Shown: piece by piece, positions 26,928-34,497 of the stretch
How positions within the stretch are numbered: the stretch's first letter is position 1
How the letters are laid out: each line of letters starts with the position of its first letter
Assembly (NCBI GenBank): GCA_015232705.1
Contig: JADFZD010000004.1
Location: 1-34,497, forward strand
Source of the DNA: Magnetococcales bacterium
GTDB lineage: Bacteria; Pseudomonadota; Magnetococcia; Magnetococcales; Magnetaquicoccaceae
Direction: 5' to 3'
DNA: 34,497 bases
Program-made: the position numbers and the translations under genes
The notes under the pieces: model-generated
Seen by the model: only the letters and a program-made list of their open reading frames with translations
The model's database searches: none
What the model was told of the DNA's origin: nothing

Positions 26928-28897
26928 TGTTTGCAACCTCCGATGACCCTCTTTCTCCTGGTGCACGGTTTCTTGCCTCGCGTTTCGGCGCGCTCCATCT
27001 GTTCATTGCCCTGTTTCTGACCATCTCGCTGGTCATTCGGGTGATCCTGGGCCTCAAGGCGCTCGATACCCTGGATCCCTCGTTTTCGGGCCTGCTGCTG
27101 GTCGTGGCCAGCGGCGTGCTGTACGATACCCTGGCGGCCTTCTACTTTTCCATTCCGCTGATCCTCTACCTGATTTTTCTGTCTGACCGGATCTTTCACC
27201 ATCCGGCGCAACGACTGTTTTTCAAGGCGATCCAGTTTTGCGCCCTTTATGTGCTGCTCTTCAATGGCGTCTCGGAGTGGATTTTCTGGGACGAGTTCGG
27301 AGTGCGCTATAACTTCATTGCCGTCGATTACCTGGTCTACACCCATGAGGTGATCGGCAATATCCGCCAGTCCTATCCGGTTCCGCAGCTGCTGTCGGCC
27401 ATCTTTGTGGTCACCCTGGCGCTTGCCTGGCTGATCCAGCGGCGCGGCTGGCTTGAACCCTCCTTCGCCGCCATCACCACCCTGCGGGAACGGGGTCGCC
27501 TGGGATCGCTCTACCTGATTGTCCCCTTGGTGGCTTTTGTGGCGATCGATCAGGATCTCACCGAGGTTTCCAACAACCGATATCACAACGAACTGGCCAA
27601 AAATGGCATCTATGCGCTGTTTTCGGCCTTCATTCACAATGAACTGCCTTACGAAGTGTTCTATCTGCAACGCGACGAACGGGAGATGGCAGCCCGCGTG
27701 CGCGAACGGCTGCATGTCTCGCCGGATACCCGTCCCATGGAGCGTGTCGATCCGCTGGATATCGCCCGTTCCATCGTCAATCCGGGACCGGAAAAGCGGC
27801 TCAACGTGATTCAGTTGACCATCGAATCGATGAGCGCGGAGTACATGACGCTGTTCGGGAACCAGGAGAAGATCACCCCGAATCTGGACCGACTGGCGCA
27901 AGAGTCTCTCACCTTCACCAGTCTCTATGCCACCGGCAACCGCACGGATCGCGGCATGGAGAGCCTGGTACTGTCGGTTCCGCCCACGCCGGGCCGCAGC
28001 AAGGTGAAACGACCCGACAACGAGGATCTCTTCTCCTCCGGTGATCTTTTCAGGCGGCGTGGCTACGATACCCGATTCATTTATGGCGGGTATGGCTATT
28101 TCGACAACATGAATTACTTTTTTGGTCACAACAGTTTCGAGGTGGTCGACCGCACCCGGCTCGACGCCAGCGAGATCACCCACGAGAACATCTGGGGGGT
28201 TGCCGACGAGGATCTGTTCCGGCGCACCATTCGCGAGGCAGACCGGGCGCATGCCGATGGCAAGCCTTTTTATTACTTTGTCATGACCACCTCCAACCAT
28301 CGTCCCTTCACCTATCCGGCGGGTCGAATCGACATCCCGTCGCCGGGAGGGCGTCAGGGTGGGGTAAAGTATACCGACTGGGCGATTGGGGAGTTTATCG
28401 CCGAGGCGCGCAAACGCCCCTGGTTCGACGATACGCTGTTCGTGATCACGGCGGATCACTGTGCGGGCAGTGCCGGCAAGACCGAATTGCCGGTCTATCG
28501 GTATCACATTCCGTTGATGATTTATGCGCCTCTTCAGGTATCGGCCCGCATGGAGTCCGCCTTGATGAGCCAGATCGACATCACGCCGACGATTTTGGGG
28601 CTTTTGAAATTCAGCTATACCAGTCGGTTTTTCGGCCAGGATATTTTTCAGACCCCTCCGGAGGCACGACGCGCCTTCATTGGCACCTATCAGAAGCTGG
28701 GTTTGATCCGCGAGGAGCGGTTGACGGTGCTCAGTCCGCAGCAGCAGGCGAGTTTTTACCGGTTTACCCGCAAGATCGGAGACGAGCGTCAGGTGTTGCA
28801 GAAGGAGGAGGATGGCGAGGGGTTGCTGGATGCGATTGCCTTCTATCAGACAGCCAATACCATGCGCAAGAAGGGGTTGGACAAGAGAATCCCCTGA
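26924..28897 (+). CDS. LTA synthase-like membrane sulfatase/phosphoglycerol transferase family protein
   Basis: N-terminal transmembrane segments, then LNVIQLTIESMSAEYMTLFG, ATGNRTDRGMESLVLSVPPTPG and LFVITADHCAGSAG. Start overlaps the topA stop. Confidence 0.85.
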   Translation: MMFATSDDPLSPGARFLASRFGALHLFIALFLTISLVIRVILGLKALDTLDPSFSGLLLVVASGVLYDTLAAFYFSIPLILYLIFLSDRIFHHPAQRLFFKAIQFCALYVLLFNGVSEWIFWDEFGVRYNFIAVDYLVYTHEVIGNIRQSYPVPQLLSAIFVVTLALAWLIQRRGWLEPSFAAITTLRERGRLGSLYLIVPLVAFVAIDQDLTEVSNNRYHNELAKNGIYALFSAFIHNELPYEVFYLQRDEREMAARVRERLHVSPDTRPMERVDPLDIARSIVNPGPEKRLNVIQLTIESMSAEYMTLFGNQEKITPNLDRLAQESLTFTSLYATGNRTDRGMESLVLSVPPTPGRSKVKRPDNEDLFSSGDLFRRRGYDTRFIYGGYGYFDNMNYFFGHNSFEVVDRTRLDASEITHENIWGVADEDLFRRTIREADRAHADGKPFYYFVMTTSNHRPFTYPAGRIDIPSPGGRQGGVKYTDWAIGEFIAEARKRPWFDDTLFVITADHCAGSAGKTELPVYRYHIPLMIYAPLQVSARMESALMSQIDITPTILGLLKFSYTSRFFGQDIFQTPPEARRAFIGTYQKLGLIREERLTVLSPQQQASFYRFTRKIGDERQVLQKEEDGEGLLDAIAFYQTANTMRKKGLDKRIP

Positions 28898-29050
28898 TCC
28901 GCCAGCGTGAGCGTGGATGGATCGTTCGTGGGCGTGGGAAACCTGGCTTCCGCAGCGCACACGACCGCTGACGGCATCAACCCGGCTGCATCAGGCTCAC
29001 CCTTTCGGAATCGGTTCAACCTGCCTGCACCCCCCCCCGACTGCGCGTCC

Positions 29051-29524
29051 TCAACCCGCCTGCAAGCGACCAACCTCCGCGAGAACGGCGGCGGCGTGTC
29101 CCGCAGTTTTGACCGAGGGATAGACCTTGCGCACCATTCCCTGGGCATCGACGATGAAGGTGGAGCGGACGATGCCCATATAGACCTTGCCGTAATTCTT
29201 CTTCTCCTGCCAGGCGCCGAAGGCCTGGCAAAGGGCGCCGTCGCCATCGCTCAGCAGCGTGAATTGCAGACCGAATTTGGTACAGAATCCGACATGGGAT
29301 TTGATCGAATCCTTGGAAATGCCAATCACGGTGAAGCCGAGGGCGGCAAATTCCGCGCCGAGCGACTGAAAATCGTTGGCCTCGACCGTACAGCCTGGAG
29401 TGTTGTCCTTGGGATAGAAGTAGATCACCGCGCCTTGGATTCCGAGGCGTTGCAAAAGGGGCATGGATTGATTGTGTTGATCCGGTGCGGTCAGATCCGG
29501 GATGATGGAACCGGGAGTGAGCAT
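29051..29524 (-). CDS. bcp: Thioredoxin-dependent peroxiredoxin (Bcp/PrxQ type)
   Basis: MLTPGSIIPDLTAPDQHNQSM, VIYFYPKDNTPGCTVEANDFQSL. Start chosen inside ORF 29051..29620. Confidence 0.9.
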   Translation of the reverse strand: MLTPGSIIPDLTAPDQHNQSMPLLQRLGIQGAVIYFYPKDNTPGCTVEANDFQSLGAEFAALGFTVIGISKDSIKSHVGFCTKFGLQFTLLSDGDGALCQAFGAWQEKKNYGKVYMGIVRSTFIVDAQGMVRKVYPSVKTAGHAAAVLAEVGRLQAG

Positions 29525-29684
29525 GGGGTCAATTACTCCTTGAAATTTTCGTAACGATTCAAGACACCCAACAGTCGCGGGGTCCAGGGGGCCAATGGCC
29601 CCTGGTGGGATCCAAGGCAAAGCCCTTGGGATTTGGATTTTGTGATTTTGCCCTTCGCGCGCTTTTCACGATACGCTTTTCTTC

Positions 29685-30842
29685 GGGCATTGGGCTCCGA
29701 CTGTTCGCAAACCCCATCATGGCATGAATCTGACCTGCCAACTCCATCAACTCACCCCATGATCAAGCTGCTTTCCTCATCCGTAAGATCGCTTCTATTG
29801 TGAGGGGTGCCTTCTGAAGCCCCAGTTTGACAGCTGGCACCTCACCTGTCGTCCAATGACGGCGAACAAAGTTATGATTGATCACATGGACATCCAACGT
29901 CCTTTGCAGCCCTTCCGTCGTCTTGGCATAGGTGTTCGCGCATCGTCGAAAGGCGCTGTTGCGACGGCGGGAGGCGGCATTCTGCCCCTCCAGATGGTTG
30001 GCATGGATCTCCTGATCACGGATGTCTTGTACGGTTTCCGGATGTTCGGGTTGCGGGGCTTGGTACTTGGGCCGTTTCGGTCCCCGTTTATGCTTCTGGC
30101 TACCTTTGTTGTTGATTCTGACTTTGACCCCTTTGGGCAGCACATGCCGAGGGCGGTCCCTCTGCCCGGTGTTCAGGACCTCCGAGCACAATTCAAACAA
30201 GGTCTGCCGATAACGACGTTCGCCATCTGAAAAGAAAGCAAAGTCCTTCGTCTGTCGGACTAACCGGAACACCCCCTTCATGACATCTTTAACACAGTTT
30301 GCCGTCTTTCTTGCCGCAACGCTGATCCACCAGAAACCGACAGCCGCGCTCCATGATGATTGCCGTCCAACCCGATGATTGGCTGGGATCCGTGCGTTTG
30401 CCAATGATCGTGTACAGTTCATCGCCTTCAAACGAGAACTGAAGGAATTGATGGCACAAGCCATACAGCATCAAGGTCTCCTTCTGCCCCGCGAAGCGTT
30501 CCCCCCACTCACTGATCGTATTCTTGTGCGAGCCGATGATACGTCCGGTTGCCCTCAACCCCATACCCTCATCGCGGATCTTGATGGCGAGCGCCACCTT
30601 GCTGATCGGTGATTTCAGGTCTGCCATGGGTGTCCCTCGGGTTTCTGAGAATTGGATGCCGCAGCTCTGACATCGCAACAATGCTCGATCCCCGTTATGG
30701 ACGGTAGCATAGCACTTTTTGATGACAGCACGGGCAGGTCGGCACGATGGACAGGGATGGTTTCATTCATGTTCATGAGGCTGGATTGCAGCCTCTGCCA
30801 GCGTCAGTCAAGGGCAGTCAGAACAGTCGGGGCCCAGTGCCC
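29685..30842 (-). mobile_element. IS1-family-like insertion sequence with 22-bp terminal inverted repeats
   Basis: Left GGGCATTGGGCTCCGACTGTTC (29685-29706) and inverted right GGGCACTGGGCCCCGACTGTTC (30821-30842), 20/22 match. It encloses IS1-like transposase ORFs. Confidence 0.82.
29763..30681 (-). pseudogene. IS1-like transposase split between two reading frames
   Basis: Frame 1 (30681..30289) has LLRCQSCGIQFSETRGTP and a helix-turn-helix region. Frame 2 (..29763) has NHLEGQNAASRRRNSAFRRCANTYAK. The continuation needs a +1 (or -2) shift near 30310. Confidence 0.7.
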
Positions 30843-30902
30843 AATTTGATTGCTGGCGCGAAATCACCCACCAGGGGATTATCCATAAGTATTTGATTTC
30901 AC

Positions 30903-30978
30903 TGGCGCGCCCGGCAGGGGTCGAACCTGCAACCACCGGCTTAGAAGGCCGATGCTCTATCCATTGAGCTACGGGCGC
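30903..30978 (-). tRNA. tRNA-Arg (anticodon TCT), CCA encoded
   Basis: Reverse complement GCGCCCGTAGCTCAATGGATAGAGCATCGGCCTTCTAAGCCGGTGGTTGCAGGTTCGAACCCCTGCCGGGCGCGCCA forms a full cloverleaf. Confidence 0.97.
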
Positions 30979-31005
30979 TCAAATTGATGCGATACGCCAG
31001 ATGTA

Positions 31006-31082
31006 TGGTCGGGGCGAGAGGATTCGAACCTCCGGCCCTCGGCACCCAAAGCCGATGCGCTACCAGACTGCGCCACACCCCG
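31006..31082 (-). tRNA. tRNA-Pro (anticodon TGG), CCA encoded
   Basis: Reverse complement CGGGGTGTGGCGCAGTCTGGTAGCGCATCGGCTTTGGGTGCCGAGGGCCGGAGGTTCGAATCCTCTCGCCCCGACCA. Confidence 0.97.
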
Positions 31083-31263
31083 ACAGAAAAGAGATCAATC
31101 CTAACCCGAAATCCACTTCGGGAGCAATACCCCAATTGAGAAATACCGTCTGCTTTTTTCCGAATTCTGCACGGAATGTTGGTAATTGGCCTGTATTCAG
31201 GCTATGATGATCGATTGCGGCGACCACAAGGGACTTCCAATGTGTCCCCCCATGCCGACCGGG

Positions 31264-31451
31264 AAACCGCTCTGGCTTGGGGAGCGGTTTGCAGCATCCA
31301 GAGCGGGAGTCGTCCATGAGGCTGTTTGGCATTGGCCAAACAGCCGATGCGGGCCAGGAATGGCCTGGCAAATTGCGAAGCAATTTGTCCCAGCACGGTT
31401 CGAATTTTCGAATCGTGCGCGTTTGGTGATTCCATGAATGCATCACCAAAC
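31264..31451 (+). promoter_or_regulatory. Cluster of six consecutive hairpins in the hemA upstream region
   Basis: Stems 31264-31271/31283-31290, 31320-31330/31335-31345, 31353-31358/31364-31369, 31369-31376/31380-31387, 31393-31403/31408-31418, 31421-31430/31442-31451. Confidence 0.75.
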
Positions 31452-31470
31452 CGTGTTTAAGAGTCTTCCC

Positions 31471-32736
31471 ATGAAGATCGTGATTGTTGGCTTGAGTCAC
31501 AAAACCGCACCCGTGGCCGTTCGGGAACGCCTCGCCTTCTCCAATGACGAGTTGCCCGACTGTCTGGCGGCGTTGCGTGCCATGCCCGGTCTGCGCGAGG
31601 TGGCTCTGCTTTCCACCTGCAACCGCGTGGAGATCTATGCCGCTGGTCCCCATCCAGATAAAATTGCGGCCTCCATCCGTGAATGGCTTGCCCAAAATCG
31701 TGATCTCGATCCCAACCACCTCGACGCCCATCTCTATCGACTCGATGACCGCGATGCGGTGCGACATGGCTTTCGCGTCGCCGCCAGCCTCGACTCCCTT
31801 GTGGTTGGCGAAGCCCAGATCCTCGGTCAGATGAAACAGGCCTATCAGCTCGCCAGCGACAACGCCTCATCTGGTGCGATTCTCGACAAATTTTTTCAAC
31901 ACGCCTTCCACGCCGCCAAACAGGTTCGCCATGAAACCGGCATCGCCCGCAATCCGGTCTCCATCGCCTCGGCGGCCGTGTCGCTGGCGCGTCGCATTTT
32001 CGGCGAACTCAAAGGGTGTCGCTGCCTGCTGATCGGCGCTGGCGAAATGTGCGAACTCGCCGCACGACATCTGGTCGCCGACGGGGTTTCCATTCTCGTC
32101 GCCAACCGCACCTTGTCGCGTGCCGTTGCCCTGGCCGACGCCTTCGGCGGCGAGGCCGTCGTGCTCGCCGATCTCGAAGCCCATCTCGATCGGGCCGATA
32201 TCATCCTCTCCTCGACCGGCGCTACCGGCCACGTGGTCACCGCGTCCATGATCAAGGCTGCCCTGAAAAGAAGACGCCAGAAACCACAATTCCTCATCGA
32301 CATCGCTGTGCCCCGCGATCTGGATCCGGCCATCGGCGATCTGGACAACGCCTATCTGTATGACATTGATGATCTGACCCGGATCGTTGAAAATAACCTC
32401 AAAGACCGAAGCCGCGAGATGACCGCTGCCGAGGTGATCGTTGAGCAGCGCTGCCAGGAGTTCATGCGTTGGCTCGACACCCTGGATCTGACCCCGGTGC
32501 TGACCGCGCTGCGCGAAAAACTCGAAGGGATCCGCGATCAGGAGATCGCCCGGACCTTGGCCTCCTGGCCGGATATTTCTCCTGACGAGCAAAAAAGAGT
32601 CGAACAGCTCGGGCGGCTTTTGGTCAACAAGATCCTCCATGCACCCTTGAGTCGCCTGCGGCATTTGGCCACGGAACCGGATGGCGACCTCTATGTGGAT
32701 GCGGCACGACAACTGTTTCAACTGGATCGGACGTGA
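31471..32736 (+). CDS. hemA: Glutamyl-tRNA reductase
   Basis: MKIVIVGLSHKTAPVAVRERLAF, ALLSTCNRVEIYA, LDSLVVGEAQILGQMKQAY. Start set at 31471. Confidence 0.96.
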   Translation: MKIVIVGLSHKTAPVAVRERLAFSNDELPDCLAALRAMPGLREVALLSTCNRVEIYAAGPHPDKIAASIREWLAQNRDLDPNHLDAHLYRLDDRDAVRHGFRVAASLDSLVVGEAQILGQMKQAYQLASDNASSGAILDKFFQHAFHAAKQVRHETGIARNPVSIASAAVSLARRIFGELKGCRCLLIGAGEMCELAARHLVADGVSILVANRTLSRAVALADAFGGEAVVLADLEAHLDRADIILSSTGATGHVVTASMIKAALKRRRQKPQFLIDIAVPRDLDPAIGDLDNAYLYDIDDLTRIVENNLKDRSREMTAAEVIVEQRCQEFMRWLDTLDLTPVLTALREKLEGIRDQEIARTLASWPDISPDEQKRVEQLGRLLVNKILHAPLSRLRHLATEPDGDLYVDAARQLFQLDRT

Positions 32737-32740
32737 TGGC

Positions 32741-33832
32741 ATGAGCGATTCGTTGTTGCGGAAATTCGATACCTTGCGGCGGCGGCATGCCGAACTGAGC
32801 GCCTTGCTGGGACAACCCTCCACCCGCGAGAATTCCAGCGAATTCGCGCGCCTGAGCAAGGAGTTCTCGGACCTCGACCCTCTGATCGAAGCGTGGCTCG
32901 ATTATCTCAAGCTCGAAGAGGAGATCCGTGACACCGAAGCCATGCTGGAGGATCCCGACACCGATCCCGACATGAAACGGCTGGTGCGCGAGGAGGTGGA
33001 TCGACTCAAAACCCGGCTGGAAGAGAAAATTCCCGAATTGGAGCTGTTGCTGATCCCCAAGGATCCCCACGAAGGACGCAACGTGATTCTGGAGATCCGC
33101 GCCGGCACGGGCGGTGAAGAGGCGGCGTTATTCGTCGGGGATCTGTTGCGCATGTACGGTCGCTTTGCTGAACAGAACCGCTGGCGTCTGGAGCCACTGT
33201 CGAGCAGTCCGACGCCTCTGGGCGGATTCAAGGAGGTGATCGTCATGATCTCCGGCAAGGGCGCCTGGTCGGCCTTCAAGTTCGAATCCGGCGTGCATCG
33301 GGTGCAGCGGGTGCCGGTCACCGAGGCGGGTGGGCGCATCCACACCTCGGCCTGCACCGTGGCGGTGCTTCCCGAGGCCGATGAGGTCGAAGTGGTGATC
33401 AATGAACGGGATGATCTGCGCATTGACGTTTTCCGCTCTTCCGGACCGGGCGGACAGAGCGTCAACACCACCGATTCGGCGGTGCGCATCACCCATCTGC
33501 CCACCGGCATCACCGTCACCTGTCAGGATGAAAAGTCCCAGCACAAAAACAAGGCTCAGGCCTTGAAAGTCCTCAAAGCTCGTCTGTTCGACATGGAACA
33601 GCGTGCCGTCGATGACGAGCGTTCCCGAGACCGGCGCGATCAGGTCGGTTCCGGGGACCGTTCGGAACGGATTCGAACCTATAATTTTCCGCAGAATCGC
33701 ATCACCGATCATCGGGTCAATCTGACGTTGCACAAGCTCGACAGCGTGATGCAAGGGGAGTTGCGCGATTTGGTCACCACCCTGATCGCGCATCATCAGG
33801 CTGAACAATTGGCGCGCATGAGCGAGGAGTAA
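32741..33832 (+). CDS. prfA: Peptide chain release factor 1
   Basis: GGQ motif RSSGPGGQSVNTTDSAVRITH and the RF1-type PxT motif in RVPVTEAGGRIHTSACTVAV. Directly follows hemA. Confidence 0.96.
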   Translation: MSDSLLRKFDTLRRRHAELSALLGQPSTRENSSEFARLSKEFSDLDPLIEAWLDYLKLEEEIRDTEAMLEDPDTDPDMKRLVREEVDRLKTRLEEKIPELELLLIPKDPHEGRNVILEIRAGTGGEEAALFVGDLLRMYGRFAEQNRWRLEPLSSSPTPLGGFKEVIVMISGKGAWSAFKFESGVHRVQRVPVTEAGGRIHTSACTVAVLPEADEVEVVINERDDLRIDVFRSSGPGGQSVNTTDSAVRITHLPTGITVTCQDEKSQHKNKAQALKVLKARLFDMEQRAVDDERSRDRRDQVGSGDRSERIRTYNFPQNRITDHRVNLTLHKLDSVMQGELRDLVTTLIAHHQAEQLARMSEE

Positions 33833-33838
33833 CAGGCA

Positions 33839-34327
33839 ATGATACGCTCCACCGCGATTCGGATTGGCTTGGCGCTGCTGCTCGGCGTCGGATCGTGGTT
33901 GAAGGGCGATGCAGCGTTGGCCAAAAGTTTCCGTCAATCGGCCTACATCGCCAACGCCTACTTCTCGGATCGCATGGTCCAGAAGGGGGAATCGATGCAG
34001 CCCATGTCCGTGGTCAAGACCCTGCGTGCCAATACCAACGGCATGGCCGGTTATTTCGTGCTTGATCTGGTCTTGACCGTGCGTGGCGAGCATCATTTCA
34101 AGGTGGATATCCTCGATCAGGATGGCAAGGTGAACACGCGGTTGGACTATCCCCCGGTCAAGGCAACCAAGGAGGATCATTTGCCCATGTACACTGCCGC
34201 AGGAGCGATCACCGGAAAATTTGGGCCGGGGTTATGGTTTTTCAAGGTTTATGATCAGCTCGATCGGAATAAATGGGAGCATATGGGTACTTTCGGGGTG
34301 TTGGTGGCGCCACCGGCGGGAGAGTGA
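33839..34327 (+). CDS. Hypothetical secreted protein, 162 aa
   Basis: N-terminal hydrophobic signal (IRIGLALLLGVGSWLKGDAALA) and a compact beta-rich-looking body. Family not recognised. Confidence 0.7.
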   Translation: MIRSTAIRIGLALLLGVGSWLKGDAALAKSFRQSAYIANAYFSDRMVQKGESMQPMSVVKTLRANTNGMAGYFVLDLVLTVRGEHHFKVDILDQDGKVNTRLDYPPVKATKEDHLPMYTAAGAITGKFGPGLWFFKVYDQLDRNKWEHMGTFGVLVAPPAGE

Positions 34328-34462
34328 AGGGTTGAGTTGGATTCGGGCGATGTCCGACAGTGGATGGGGGCGGCAGGTTCGGGCGAGGCCCGAAAGTGGA
34401 TGGGATCCAGGGGCCAGTGGCCCCTGGTCGGGTTCGGGGCGAAGCCCTGAGGTTTAGTTTTT

Positions 34463-34497
34463 GACTTTGTGACTTTGTGACTTTGTGACTTTGTGAC
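34463..34497. repeat. 8-bp tandem repeat (GACTTTGT)n running to the window end
   Basis: GACTTTGT at 34463, 34471, 34479 and 34487, then GAC. Confidence 0.95.

Noticed and set aside
24378-28960. Long minus-strand ORFs (488, 368 and 690 aa) opposite topA and the sulfatase
   Set aside because: Antisense shadows of well-supported genes.
29030-29038. C9 homopolymer between the sulfatase and bcp genes as a phase-variation switch
   Set aside because: It lies between convergent genes just past their ends, so a length change would not alter a coding frame or an evident promoter.

Overview
The window is a gene-dense, GC-rich bacterial chromosomal segment. The lineage looks proteobacterial; a Magnetococcia-like origin is only an impression and was not tested. 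The main minus-strand block (about 2.6-14.4 kb) encodes a DUF2309/DabA protein, four NuoL/M/N-type proton-channel-like membrane proteins and a SulP transporter. A sigma54-type response regulator follows it. I read this as an expanded DAB-type inorganic-carbon uptake locus. The rest is mostly housekeeping: RNase D, a NodU-type carbamoyltransferase with an alpha/beta hydrolase, SSB, an orphan TRAP substrate-binding protein, plsY-dprA-topA, an LTA-synthase-like sulfatase, a Bcp-type peroxiredoxin, a degenerate IS1-like element, tRNA-Arg(TCT), tRNA-Pro(TGG), and hemA-prfA. The least explained signal is intergenic. A modular family of structured repeats occurs at least five times, plus one copy cut by the IS element. 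Its paired hairpins have stems that vary between copies while keeping base pairing, and some copies carry about 31-bp terminal inverted repeats. A separate run of six consecutive hairpins with a possible bistable switch lies directly upstream of hemA. Three in-place tandem duplications were also found: at the dprA start, the sulP 3' end and the sulP upstream region. All calls come from reading the sequence by eye; no database search or folding program was run.
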